Below, piece after piece: positions 35,823 through 46,611 of a DNA stretch of 64,000 nucleotides; positions within the stretch are counted from its first letter, which is position 1, and each line of letters opens with the position of its first letter. Below the pieces are notes generated by a model. The model was given only the letters and a program-made list of their open reading frames with translations. It did no database searches and had not been told where the DNA came from. This DNA is from Meandrina meandrites (Eukaryota > Cnidaria > Anthozoa > Scleractinia > Meandrinidae): contig OY855916.1 of the NCBI GenBank assembly GCA_963693305.1, positions 11,166,001 through 11,230,000 on the forward strand. The letters run 5' to 3'. A program made the position numbers and the translations under genes.

Positions 35823-37004
35823 TCATCTGCATATCAAAACCCTTAAAAGGCAAACTCCCGGCTCTTCTGGCCCAGGTGGGACCCTAATTTCTTTTCCTAA
35901 GGCTATGTGTCTAAATAGTTTATGTTCTGGGCCATCATATTGATCTTTGTATTGCTGCTTGTATTGGTACCAAGCAGTCTGTAAAACCCATCTATTTATG
36001 CACACTGGATGAAATGGATGAAACCCCGGGTGCTGGGTAATACATCCGGGTTGTTCTTGGCATTCACCACTAGTAACTGCCTCAATAATTTTATTTTGTA
36101 CTGCCTCAATTTCCTGACAGCAAATACATGCTTCCACTCTTTGCATGACCTGGCAGTTCTCACACAAACACCTAAATTATAGAAAACAGAAAATCAAACT
36201 ACTCCATACTGCAATATTTGCAATTTTTCATAGTACACGAGCCACAACATTTTAATTTAAAACATTCAGTGCAATGTTAAAAGCTAATTTATTAACAAAA
36301 AGCACTACCGTGCATAGCTTATATATGTACATGTATAAAAACGGCCTTGTTATATTCAAACGTCAAAACCAAGTTTGACAAATTGTCCGAGTCTTTTTGC
36401 CATACTATTAGCGAGACGTGCTGGCGAAATGACGAAGCGAGTAGCGAAACCACAGATAAAAGAAACAAAAGAAACTCTCCCTTCTATGGAACACGATTTC
36501 ACTTTAATCCTTTCTTTAATACGAAACAAACCCTCTGCGGCCCGGGAAGAATTGCAAATTATACTGTTACATTTATTAAGTCATGTATATATAAATTCAA
36601 AATTAAATTGTGCAAGTGTGGAGACAACATGTACAACCGAGCTAATAAACAAGCAACATGTACTGTCAGCGACTGGCCATCGATTACGAAACAAAAGCAA
36701 ACAAGAGCGCCACATGGATTAAACATATTTTATTTGTCACCATAAGGAAGTCTGTGATCGGTGAAAGGAGTACAACAAACTGTTCGATTACAATCATCGT
36801 TACATACCAGTCTGAATTTTCCAGTCGAGGATTTGCGTTTTCGTCCTCGCTTCCCATAGACTCGTCGGAAGACAGTGGGCTTTCAGTGCTTCTGTCACCT
36901 TCATTGGAGTTTACACGCGGCTCAAACTGGTACGGCTGAATAGCAGATCTTTGATCATCTTCTTGTACGTCGAAATTATCGGAAACCAAGCCAGGATCGG
37001 ACAT
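35823..37004 (-). CDS. P2X7-ballast-like cysteine-rich protein, two exons
   Basis: Exon 1 is 37004-36808 and exon 2 is 36171-35823. The junction CTG/GTATGT ... TTTAG/GTGTTTG rebuilds a Trp codon, giving DWCLCENCQVMQ. Residues 1-65 are an acidic, Ser-rich N-terminal region (SPLSSDESMGSEDENAN). Exon 2 carries CLCENC, then ACICCQEIEAV, CITQHPGF, VCINRWVLQTAWYQYKQQY and GKEIRVPPG. This order (CxC..C, CxCC-QE, C-x-HPGF, W-x-Y) matches the Zn-binding C-terminal ballast domain of vertebrate P2X7 receptors, known also as stand-alone invertebrate proteins. There is no P2X channel part. The last 20 residues diverge and a frameshift near the end may have shortened it. It lies inside the THAP transposon, about 310 bp from its right end. 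Confidence 0.75.
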
Positions 37005-37381
37005 AATTTAAGCGTCGATATTTCTCACAATGATACAATGTTCGCTCATGAAAATACACAACTGGAAGACGCGCAAAGATCGAATTACCGTATATTGCTT
37101 TTGACGATCTGACGCCATTCAGGAAAGCGCTGACCAACTTCTGAGCAGGCAGTCACAGTCCAAGATGGCGGATTTCTAATCGCGTTTTTAGCGCATTTCA
37201 ATAACAAATCTCTCCCCTAATTTTTACGATTTGAAGACAATTAGTGCAAAATTTTCATTAGAGATGTCAGGCCTTTCTTTTGATAAATGTCCATTTTTGA
37301 ACCAAAGTTCCCCTTTAACGGAAGATAATTTCAGCATTTTGCAGTAGTTACAGAAAACGTGCGACCTCCTTCTTTGACTCT

Positions 37382-37515
37382 ATATGTTATGGTTCAATTT
37401 TGTCCTTGGTTAAAATTTTATTTTCCTTTGTTTTGGGGTATGGTAATGTATGACAATGACTTTATAACAAAGGAAAATAAAATTTGAACCAAGGATAAAG
37501 TTTTACCACAACATA
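37382..37515. repeat. Palindromic MITE, ATGTTGTGG family
   Basis: Arms TATGTTATGGTTCAA ... TTATTTTCCTTTGTT and AACAAAGGAAAATAA ... CCACAACATAT are inverted. The same tip and layout occur at 44843-44990, so the window holds two members. It lies just outside the THAP element. Confidence 0.65.
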
Positions 37516-37659
37516 TTCACCTACTTGGTACATGTTAAATGATGTGATTAAATAACTTTAAAAGCTAGCAGGGATCTTTTTATGTCAGACTCGATGTAAT
37601 ATGGAACCTATCCTAAAGTATTAAACGGATCTACAGGGCTATGGCGTTGAACAATCAAG

Positions 37660-37895
37660 CGCATCCTGACGTTGTCTGCGAGCAAGCTTTCTTTCAGGGG
37701 AACGCGAGCTTTCCGACAGCGCGCGAGCGGCCGCATGTTTTTGGCGAGCGAGGCAAGCTGCGAATCTCGCGACTTCGCCACTCGCGCGTTGCCCCCAAAG
37801 AGAGCCAGCTCATTTTTCGTTGCTCGCACGCTCGCCAAAACTCGCGGCTTCGCCACTCGCGCTTTGCCCCCAAAGAGAGCCTGCTCGCAGGCTTA
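37660..37895. repeat. GC-rich dispersed repeat with internal duplication
   Basis: GC-rich against an AT-rich background. TTCGCCACTCGCGCGTTGCC and TTCGCCACTCGCGCTTTGCC repeat about 76 bp apart, each followed by CCCAAAGAGAGCC. Frames of 80-100 codons on both strands follow from the low stop content of GC-rich DNA and are not taken as genes. Confidence 0.55.
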
Positions 37896-38015
37896 TCCTG
37901 GCCGTGGTTGTTAAAAGAATGGATTATAACGCTATCTATTGGATGAATCACTATCCAGTGGATAGGGTAGTTTGTTTTGTTAACGATTATCCACTAGATT
38001 GTAACGTAAACGAAT
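37895..38015. repeat. Harbinger-type terminal repeat remnant
   Basis: GTGGTTGTTAAAAGAATGGA followed by iterated CTATCCA/TGGATAG motifs resembles the end near 61250-61380, which adjoins a Harbinger transposase fragment. No transposase is present here, so it is a solo end or small MITE. Confidence 0.5.
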
Positions 38016-38019
38016 AAAT

Positions 38020-38769
38020 GGCACGCAATACATGCAGAAGCGATGACGTTTCACAGGAGGTTTTAAATGATTTTAAGGAAATTTGTCCAAAAAAATTAAA
38101 TAAAAGTCTCTGAAAACTGCTGTGTTGAATGATTGTTTAACAGAAGTTGCGTTATCGTGTACCGTGACATCCTATGCTGGCGAGCAAGGTCAAACGATAC
38201 CTTGTAATTGTTTACACCAGCCCTCTTAAAAGAATGTAGAAATTTCCGTCTACCATATAGAAATCGTGAAATATAATTTACCTCTTTTCGTTTACACTTT
38301 GTATTAGTCCCTTTAGCTGCCCAGGAATAGTTTGCTTTGTCTTCTACGCGACCATTTCTCAGTTGAGTTAAACTTGATTTCTGTTCACGTAACATTTATT
38401 CCTGTAGTTAGTTCTCTGTCATATTCAGTTCTATTAATCGGTCGATTGCGCGCAACAGACAACATATTTATATGCGGTCCACTTGCCTGATGACTTTAAG
38501 CGATGACATCATCGCTTAAAAATGCAAAAATTACAGTCAGGGATGGACATCACTATGAATCCAAAATTTCTGTCTGACACGGACAACGTACGTTTACAAA
38601 AAACTTAAAAGACGTTCCACCCAAAAAACCTCCGTCGGCCCTCGTCGTTTTTTTAACATCCTATGAAACAATTTATATTGTTCTCAATCACTTATAAAAG
38701 CATAGTAACCTACAGACTAGATAGCACACTAAATTCAATTTTACTTTTATTTTCTTCCTACTTTGACAG
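38020..38769. other. Sequence upstream of TPR-CHAT pseudogene
   Basis: AT-rich. It ends in TTTTATTTTCTTCCTACTTTGACAG, shown in two pieces here only for position: the polypyrimidine tract runs 38744-38764 and AG is at 38768-38769. It is probably the 3' end of an intron whose upstream exon was not found. Confidence 0.4.
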
Positions 38770-41700
38770 AGGTGCTTACCATGAAAGACATGGGTGAAGT
38801 CATTCAAGCCATCTCGATCGGCGTCATTGTTGCCAATTTCCTTCTTAGCACCTGTCGCGTACGAAAGACCATCGAGTTATGCAAGGAATGCTTGCTTATT
38901 CTCAGCGAAGTAGGCATCAAAGAACAGAAATTAACCAAACGATGTTACAAGGCCGTGTATTTGACTCTGTTAAAGGCGTATTTTCTTATCAATGATTTAA
39001 CAAATGCTTTGAAATATGGAAGAAAACTACTTCACATTCACCACGAATGTGGTGAAAAACGAAAAGAATGTAACCTAAGCATAGAATTGGCGACACTATA
39101 TCTCCGTCAAAGTAAATACGCAGAAGCAAAAGAAATTAGCGAGAAAGCACTTTCTATCAGTACAGAAACAGGCGACAAAAAAATTGAAGCCTCCTGTTGC
39201 GAAAACCTTGGAACTGTGTATCAATCATTTGGTAAATTTGAAAAGGCTAGAGAATATCACGAGAAAGCACTGGCGATCAGAAAAGAAATTGGGGACAGCA
39301 ATAGAGAGGGGGCTTATCACGAAAACCTAGGAACTGTGTATTATTCTCTTTGTGATTACGTTAAGGCTAAAGATATTTTGAAAAAGCGTTGACAAGCCAC
39401 AAAAAAACTGGAGACAGAGAAGAAGAAGCTTCTTCTTTTGGAAACCTTGGAATTGTGTATCAATCACTTGGAGAATACGGGACGGCTAGAGAATATCTTG
39501 AGGAAGCTCTTCTCATCAACAAAGAAATTGGTGACAGGGAAGGAGAAGCCTCATCTTACGGAAACCTTGGATCTGTTTATCAGTCATTCGGAGAATACGA
39601 GAAGGCTAAGCAATATCACGGGAAAGCATTGGCGATCGGTAAAGAAATTGGTAACAGAAGTGGAGAAGGAACTGATTATGGTAATCTAGGAACTGTGTTT
39701 CTTTCTCTTGGTGATTACGTTCAGGCTAAAACGTTTCTGGAGAAAGCACTGGCGATCAAAAGTGAAGTTGGTGACAAAAACGGAGTAGCTTCGTCTAACG
39801 CAAACCTTGGAGCTTTTTATAAATTAACTGGAGAAAACGAGAAGGCCATAGAATGTCACAAGCGGGCACTTGAGATCCAAAAGGAAATTGGTGCGAGAAA
39901 GGAAGAAGCCTCGTGTTACGGACACCTTGGAACAGTGTATCGGTCCCTTGGTAAATATGAGAAGGCCATGAAGTATCACATGAAAGCACTAGTGATCAGA
40001 AAAGAAATTGGTGACAGAAAGGGAGAAGCCTCATGCTATGGAAACCTTGGAACCGTGTTTCAGTCACTTGGAGAATATGTGAAGGCAAGAGAAAATCACG
40101 AGAAATCACTTGAGCTCAGAATCGAAATTGGTGATAGAAATGGAGAAGGAGCTGATCATGGAAAGCTAGGAAGTTTGTTTCAATCTCTCGGTGAATATGC
40201 CAAGGCTAACGAACATCTCCAAAGGGCACTTGAAATCCAAAAACAAACTGGAGAAAGAGGAGGGGAAGCCATCTCTTACGGAAATCTTGGAAATGTTTTT
40301 CAATCTCTTGGTGACTATGTCAAGGCTAAAGAATGTTACGAGAAAGCACTTGCTATCAGGACAGACATTGGCGACAGTGAAGGAGAAGCAGCAGATTACG
40401 GAAACTTAGGAACTGTGTTACATTCCCTTGGTGAATACGTAAAGGCAGAAGAATATTAGAAGAAGGGACTTGCAATAAGTGAATGAATTGGAGATGTTGA
40501 AAAACAATTCTCATTTCTTTACAAACTTGCCTGGGCTGAGTTTTCACAAGGAAAGATCCAGGAAGCTTTGTCGTACCTCCTTCTAAGTATTCAAAAATGC
40601 GAGGCATTGCGCAGTTTTCTCCGAGAAAGCGATCAATTTAAGATATTTTTTCCGATTAACATGTTTTTCCTTACTGGGTACTCAGTGAATTGTTTTGTGT
40701 CGCCGGGAATCTCAAGGAAGCTCTGTATGCTTCAGAGCTTGGACGAGCAAGAGCCTTGGCAGATTTAATGTCAGCTCAGTACTATGTGGAAAATGAAATC
40801 TCAGCAAATCCTCAATCATGGGTTGGCATTGAAAAGGTTTTGGAGAAAGAATGTAATCCTTCTTGCCTATACACCTCCTATTCTTCCCACAATGCACTTT
40901 TGTTAATTGTTAAAGCAACTGGAGTGGAGCATCTCCGAAATGTAGATATAAAGGAAATGAATGTTCAAGAAGGGATGGTTCCGAACCTATAGATGACTTC
41001 TTTTGTAACCAAAGCATGAGAGGTTTTGGCCTTTTGCCTGAGGAGAATTGCGAAGACCGTTCTTTGAACTGTACTCAACCTAAGTCATATGAGGAGAACA
41101 GCAGCGAAGCTTTGCGAATTGGAAATGATGCCAAAGATAGCCAAGGACCCAAACTGAATCTTCCGCTATGTTACAAATTGCTTATCGCTCCTGTGGCTGG
41201 CTTATTTGATGGCCCTGAAATGATCATTGTTCCTGATCGTTCCTTGTACAACATTCCATTTCCCGCATTACCTGATGAAAGTGGAAAGTATTTATCTGAG
41301 ACCTACAGGATCCGCATCGTTCCTTCTTTAACAACTCTCAAGCTCATTCATGACTGTCCAGCAGACTATCACTGTCAGACTGGTGCACTGATAGTGGGGA
41401 ATCCTGAAGTTGGGCGGGTCCGTTACAAGGGAAGCCGTAAGTTCATTTCACCACTGCCTTGTGCTGAAAACGAAGCAAAGATGATAGCAGGAAAGCTGGG
41501 TGTTACACCGTTGCTAGGAAAGGAAGCAACTAAGGAAGCAGTACTTCAAGTGATAAATTCAGTAAGTCTGATACACTTTGCCGCACACGGTGACAGCGAA
41601 AGAGGAGAAATTGCCCTTGCCCCAGCTCCTCGTACTCCTAACAAGATACCACGAGAAGAAGACTATTTATTGACAATGTCTGACATTTCCAAAGCTCAAC

Positions 41701-41985
41701 TGCGAGCTAAACTGGTAGTGCTAAGCTGAGGGAGTTGTTGGAATCGCTCGAGCATTCTTAGGATCTGGTGCGCGCTCAGTGGTGGTGGCATTATGGGCCT
41801 TAGATGACAGTGCCACAGAGCTGTTGATGAGTCGTTTCTACGAGCACCTTGTTCGTGGGGATAGTGCCAGTGAATCTCTTCACGAGGCCATGAAGTGGAT
41901 GAGATGTAACGGCTATCCTGACGTGAGACAGTGGGCACCTTTCATGCTGATGGGTGATAACGTGACATTTGATTTTGGAAAATAA
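38770..41985 (+). pseudogene. TPR-CHAT protein, inactivated
   Basis: Acceptor-like TTTGACAG precedes the frame and the first ATG is at 38781. About 14 tetratricopeptide repeats of 40 residues follow (consensus around YGNLGTVYQSLGEYxKA, EKALAI, KEIGDR), then a linker (QKCEALRSFLRES) and a CHAT caspase-like domain (MIIVPDRSLYNIPFPAL, HFAAHGDSERGEIAL, SVVVALWALDDSATELL). The expected His (HFAAHG) is present. After KLVVLS the sequence goes directly to GVVGIARAF, so the segment that normally holds the catalytic Cys is deleted, with loss of frame at 41727. Other damage: a one-base loss near 39388, TAG at 40457-40459, TGA near 40484, and frame changes near 40680 and 40988. Family members bind partners through the TPRs and cleave proteins in bacterial and animal immunity or signalling. 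This copy should be dead. Confidence 0.85.
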
Positions 41986-42024
41986 AGGTAGGCCAAGGTG
42001 TTATTTAATAAACAGTGTATGTTA

Positions 42025-43136
42025 CAGTGCGACTACTCGAACCGGGGCACCCTGAACAAAATTAACCAATCACAGTGTTAATTGAAAACAAAGGATAAGG
42101 ACATTATTTAGCAACGGACCATTGACGTTCTAGGACGCAAACAAAAGATTAGCAACAAAATTTGAACTGTCAACAACGTTACAAACAGATGCGGACCTCT
42201 CAGGAAACTTGCCTTGTCTTTGATTGGTTACTTTCGATCCTAAATTTTTAAGAAATAAGCAAAATCAGTCTTGGGTTTTCAAATTCGATGGACTAATAAA
42301 TAATATTCGCCGCCACGATCAGGATCAGTGTATATATACGTAAAGGAAACGTTAGTATACAATTGGAATTAAACAAACCTTTATTGGCTTTGCATTTATA
42401 GACAATCTCTAGCTCTCACAAGAACTTTTTTATGCTATAAAATAAAACGCAATGCATGGGATAATTTTTCTGTTTGTCTTTGAACGTTTGTTGTTTACAT
42501 GTAACTGAAAACACGGTAGGTCAACATGATGAACGGTGCCGTTGAGCAGTAGCCTTTGCTGCAGTTCTGTGCTACTAATGCTAGGCTTGGACAGTTTTTC
42601 GTTTTCTAAAAATTCAACGACATCTTCCACCATTTTTTATCGTGGCGCAGCTGCTCTCCGTACATGCATCGATGAATTGTTTAAATAATTGTCACGCAAA
42701 ACGTTTTGCACAAAGTGCCGACTACTTTTGACTTTGCCTGCGATTATCTGTTGGTTCATTCCAGTGTGATGTAAGTCCAAAACGGGCTCTCGTAACAATT
42801 GGGAATGTCGGCGACCATTATCATATATCCCCCGTCACGATTCAATCGAACTTGAACGTTTTGATAAAACGCCATTTTGGAAACTTTTACATGGAAAACA
42901 TGAACAGAGCTTTTGAATGAAACTTAAAATTTAGGATCGAAATGAACCAATCAAATCCTGAGAAGTCCGCATCTGTTTGTAACGTTGTTGACAGTTCAAA
43001 TTTTGTTGCTAATCTTTTGTTTACGTTCTAGAACGTTATTGGTCCGTTGCTAAAAAAATGTCCCTATCCTTTGTTTTAATTAACACTGTGATTGGTTAAT
43101 TTTGTTCAGGGTGCCCCGGTTCGAGTAGTCGCACTG
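42025..43136. mobile_element. Tc1/mariner-type element with 215-bp terminal repeats
   Basis: The ends read CAGTGCGACTACTCGAACC on the left and its complement on the right, with TA on both sides (42023-42024 and 43137-43138). Inverted similarity continues about 215 bp inward, through GATTGGTT and CCGCATCTGTTTGTAACG. Length is 1112 bp. CAGTG tips and a TA duplication are typical of the Tc1/mariner superfamily. No DDE transposase is present. A 67-codon minus frame is described separately. Confidence 0.85.
42430..42633 (-). CDS. Possible first exon of element protein
   Basis: The minus frame starts with ATG and reads MVEDVVEFLENEKLSKPS, then STELQQRLLLNGTVHHVDLP, after which it turns Lys/Ile-rich. 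The first 40 residues look like a helix-turn-helix N terminus of the kind that precedes transposase catalytic domains. It lies wholly inside the Tc1/mariner-type element. It could be the surviving first exon of an internally deleted autonomous copy; it could also be chance. Translation after about residue 50 is probably past a lost splice donor. Confidence 0.4.
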   Translation of the reverse strand: MVEDVVEFLENEKLSKPSISSTELQQRLLLNGTVHHVDLPCFQLHVNNKRSKTNRKIIPCIAFYFIA

Positions 43137-43164
43137 TAAAAAGATCGTCGTAGTGTTATGTTGC

Positions 43165-43235
43165 AAGTTCACCTCTGCGATACTGGTGCAGTGCTGCAAG
43201 CGTGCTCAAGCCAACTGAGAGCTGGGTATTTTGTG
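43165..43235 (-). repeat. SINE fragment
   Basis: CTGCGATACTGGTGCAGTGCT and AAGCCAACTGAGAGCTGGG, read in the same order, correspond to parts of the interrupted SINE at 43606-44160. The tRNA-like promoter boxes are degraded. Confidence 0.5.
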
Positions 43236-43605
43236 AGTGCTTCAAATTCCAATTCAAATCTATATAAATTAGCATCAGAAAATTAATTGGGTATATCATA
43301 CAACAAATTTTCATTTAACACCATAGCACATTGTTGCTAGTCAGAAAATATTAACTTTTACTAAATTCCAAGTAGGGATATTGATTTACAATTTCCCTTT
43401 AACTTCTAACAATTAAACAAATTTTTGAAAAACATTTGATTCCTCAAGCTGTTTCCAAGGATAAGTCAAAGTAAATTTCCATGCTTGCTTCAGCACTTTA
43501 AAGACCCAACTATCAAATAACAACCCTATGCGAGTGAATATATGAAAAATCGAACCTTTGAATATACTGATGAACTATTATCACAGTTGTGAATGCAAAT
43601 TAAAA

Positions 43606-44160
43606 TTCAGGCCTGAACGGGATTCGAGCTCACGACTTCTGCGATACCGATGCAGTGCTCTTACCAACTGCGCTATTAAAGGCTGGTTTTCCTATGTCGG
43701 CAAAATCCCAGTTGATCGGGGATTTCACCGTTTCCCGACCATCCTATATGTCGGCAAAATCTGGGATCAGAGTCGCCTTGATCGGCAATGACAGACGCCA
43801 TTTTTAGTTGTGAGGGGAGGTGAGAGACTGGAGCTAAGCAATTAAAAGATTGGTAACGAGTTTAAACTATCGCCGACATCCCCGACACTAAGAATTGGAG
43901 GTTTCATATATCTTGAATGATCGCCGACCATCGCAGAAATCTCGGATGCATCGGGAAAATAGCAACGCTCCCGATTCTCCAGATTTGTCCCCGACTATTC
44001 CAGACGACCGGGGGTATTTACGATTATAAGTTTTCATTAGTCGGCAAAATTTTGGACGGTCGGGAAGCAGTAAAATCCCCGATCGTCTGGGATTTTCCTG
44101 ACATATGAAAACCAGGCTTAAGCCAACTGATCTTTCATACATTAAATCTTGCACGCGCAG
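43606..44160 (-). mobile_element. tRNA-derived SINE split by another element
   Basis: On the minus strand the order is GATCAGTTGGCTTAA, TAGCGCAGTTGGTA (A-box-like), GAGCACTGCATCGGTATCG and GAGCTCGAATCCC (B-box-like). The element at 43680-44117 interrupts it at a TTAA, after which the SINE continues as GCCAACTGATC on the plus strand. A functional tRNA gene is unlikely: the acceptor stem halves do not pair and the sequence extends past the tRNA. Confidence 0.65.
43680..44117. mobile_element. 438-bp element flanked by TTAA
   Basis: Left end AGGCTGGTTTTCCTATGTCGG and right end (complement GCCTGGTTTTCATATGTC) are inverted repeats of about 75 bp with shared GATCGGGGATTT. TTAA flanks both sides (43676-43679 and 44118-44121). 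A TTAA duplication is characteristic of piggyBac-type transposition, but the tips are not the classical ones, so assignment is tentative. Confidence 0.75.
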
Positions 44161-44840
44161 TTCAAATATACGTTTTAGATATCATGTACGTTTTGCATAT
44201 CATGATTTTAAGTTGAGACAACTGGCGGATCTATAATTTCAATACACTGCACATTTTGTATTCATAAATATCCTTCACTGAACAAACTAAAATAAAGTAA
44301 GTAAAACTTTAAAGGGGCAATGTCAAGTTTTTGTAGTCTCGGCGTATATCGTTCCTAAGTTGTTTAAACTCGAGAGTTGATTTTGGAAATAGTTGTCGCT
44401 GTTGTCGTCGTCAGGCCTCCTGACTAAAAAGTCATTGTTTTGGGTAACAACCATTCATTACTTGATATTGTTAGCATTAGTTTTTGAAGTAGAGGTGGTA
44501 ACTTCACCTATACCACGACTGTTAGAGGGATTTCTTAACCAAAAACTAGTTCGTAGTAATAAGTTTGTTTGTATTTTTGTTTGTTTCTTTGTTTTTTTTG
44601 GTCTATTTTAGGTGTTTTAGCAAGGCAGCTTATCAGTGCAGCTCCAAGTGAAGATGCTGTTATCTAAGAAACTTCTTACTAGTGTTGAAATTGTTAAAAC
44701 GCGACGTGTAACCATCCTTCGATTTTTGTCTTTACCTGAAAAAGCCTCGTACTGGAATGATGTTTGAACAAATATCACTAATTTGCTTAATATCTAGATT
44801 TTAATTAATACAATTACGAATCACTCATGATAATACTTTG
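44160..44840. other. No gene recognised
   Basis: AT-rich spacer. AAAGGGGCAATGTCAAG near 44312 resembles one tip of the TTAAAGGG elements without a partner. Confidence 0.4.
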
Positions 44841-44842
44841 TA

Positions 44843-44990
44843 TATGTTGTGGTTTAAATTTATCTTTGATGTAAAATTTTTCAAACCAGTTTAATATTTC
44901 TCTATTGTTTCAGAATATGAGACAATGAAAAGTAAAAATCAGACTAGTTTGAAAAATAAGAAACCAGAGAAAAGTTTAAACCACAACATG
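44843..44990. repeat. Palindromic MITE, ATGTTGTGG family
   Basis: Inverted ends TATGTTGTGGTTTAAA and TTTAAACCACAACATG, with internal inverted homology around CAAACCAGTTT and its partner. Same family as 37382-37515. Confidence 0.65.
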
Positions 44991-44994
44991 TACG

Positions 44995-46250
44995 ACCCAA
45001 TTAACTAAACGTCGTATGGTGGGTTTGTTAACAAGCACGACTACAAATTCACACTCTTTAGAAATATTACTATTCAAGACCGCAACCGGTCAAAGATCGT
45101 TAAATTAGCGAGCCATCAAAATATGAAATGGACTGGATCCGCTGTTACTACAGTTAAATTCTATTAGTGCCTTCAAGAGACATCTCAGAGTAACCTTTTG
45201 AAGACTTTTTAAATAGCTTTTTGTAAATATTTTTATCCCTTTTTTTAAGATAAATTTCAGGGAACTATTCATTTTTTAATTCCGAAAGATGTCTTTTATA
45301 ATTTTTAACTCTCTCAGCCCAGTTCTTCATTTGCGCAGTTTTCATAAAAAAATTGATCAAATGCGCTTTATATAGACAAAAAGATCACGTGCAACTTTTG
45401 CGCATTTTTTTTCTCAAATCTTAACCAGCTCTATTCATTAAAAAAACCCAAACATTTTAAATGGATATCAAAGTAAAAACACGATTCATACTTTATCTAA
45501 ACGGAATTCAGTGGGCTTGATAAGTTCCACTCACTTGTTTACTCAAACCTCTTTATTAGCTATCAAGTGTATACTGATCTCAAGAGGATATCCTCAAGAG
45601 TTCTTCCTTTCTGCGCAAACAGTAGCCTGCGTTGCAGCCGACCTAAACCCCGGTATAAACAGAAACGTCCTAGATTCGTTATCACTCTCTATTACTTCCG
45701 GTTCTGTTGAGCTCTTACTCGATGCAAATGCAGCAGTCACTTATTCATATCCCACCCATGCTGCTGCTACTGGAAAGTGAGGTTAAGTCATAGCTGGTAA
45801 ATGTAGAGAAGACATGTAAGACTCAAGATGTTTTGTTCCCAAGGGTAATAATATGGAATTCCCTGAAGCGTTGAACCAACTACCAAGCAGATAGGGAAAG
45901 TGTTTTTGAGCAGAATCGAACAAGATGGTAAGAATTGATGGTAAGAACAATGGAAATGGATGTCGTTGTGTAGGCTTGTGTTGACATTTCGCCATTTCAT
46001 TCTTATGAAGAACGTTAAATACCCATCCCATCCCCCTCCCCCTATGTAACTCCGAGGTGTCCCTCTGCAATTCCGGAAGGGCCCAGGCTAAAATTGTCAA
46101 GCTATAATTGAGCCAAATTTGGTTCTTTTATGCTAACATGTACATTCATTTTACCATTTTGCTCAAAATGTACTCCTCTTCTTCCAGGGACCAAAGGGGC
46201 TAGGCTAATCGTATCACATTTGGTGCCCTTATATCAAGTGCACAAGCATT
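44995..46250. other. No gene recognised
   Basis: AT-rich spacer. The 89-codon frame at 45511-45780 and the 105-codon minus frame at 45783-46100 have no recognisable motif. Confidence 0.4.
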
Positions 46251-46254
46251 TCAC

Positions 46255-46507
46255 CATTGTCAAAACATACTTAATCCTGGGTGACAGGTTTAGGGAACAT
46301 TTACGATCAACCCGGCTTCCTAACACAGACCTCCCCGTTGGCCGCCATTTCTCTTCTTCTGGCCACTCCCCTGAGGATATGTTGGTATCCGTAATTCATG
46401 CCGGTTTTAACAGCACCCTGGATAGACGCCGTTTTGAGGCCAAGCTGATATTCCAGCATCGCACACTGCACCCGCGTGGCCTCAACACGGATTTCAATTT
46501 CATTTAA
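46255..46507 (+). pseudogene. Penelope-like retroelement 3' end fragment
   Basis: The frame reads LGDRFREHLRSTRLPNTDLP, then VGRHFSSSGHSPEDMLVSVI, then RRRFEAKLIFQHRTLHPRGL and ends at TAA after DFNFI. This matches the C-terminal GIY-YIG endonuclease region of Penelope-like and related retroelements (R-F-x-x-H, the conserved Glu in RRRFEAKLI, and the C-terminal HPxGLN). The GIY-YIG strand itself and the reverse transcriptase are missing; sequence 5' of about 46255 is unrelated, consistent with the 5' truncation usual for such insertions. A hammerhead-like motif follows at 46617. Confidence 0.7.
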
Positions 46508-46611
46508 ATCCTCAAAGTCAGCGCGCGCTAGAGACATATAACGTTTTTATTTTGTTTTGTTTTGAACGCTATGACGCGCGCACATTTGTCAGTTGCTATC
46601 AAACAGGCATT

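Larger units (their letters stand above)
30170..37317. mobile_element. Large THAP-type DNA transposon with second gene
   Basis: The left end TAAAGGGGAACTCCGGGG and the right end (complement TAAAGGGGAACTTTGGTTC) are inverted repeats. Similarity resumes further in: GCGATTAGAGTTCCGCCATC near 31416 and its inverted partner near 37160-37185. Inside are a broken three-exon THAP-transposase gene on the plus strand (31597-35439) and a two-exon P2X7-ballast-like gene on the minus strand (37004-35823), convergent. Two later insertions lie inside (30217-31316 and 32355-33067); without them the element is about 5.3 kb. I could not see a clear target duplication. The superfamily is not certain; the transposase resembles the THAP-fused DDE families of fish and cnidarians. 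Confidence 0.7.

Noticed and set aside
37608..37951. Overlapping frames of 80-101 codons on both strands
   Set aside because: They come from a GC-rich repeat with internal duplication and low stop density.
43606..43679. tRNA gene on the minus strand
   Set aside because: tRNA-like only in its promoter boxes; it is part of a SINE interrupted by another element.
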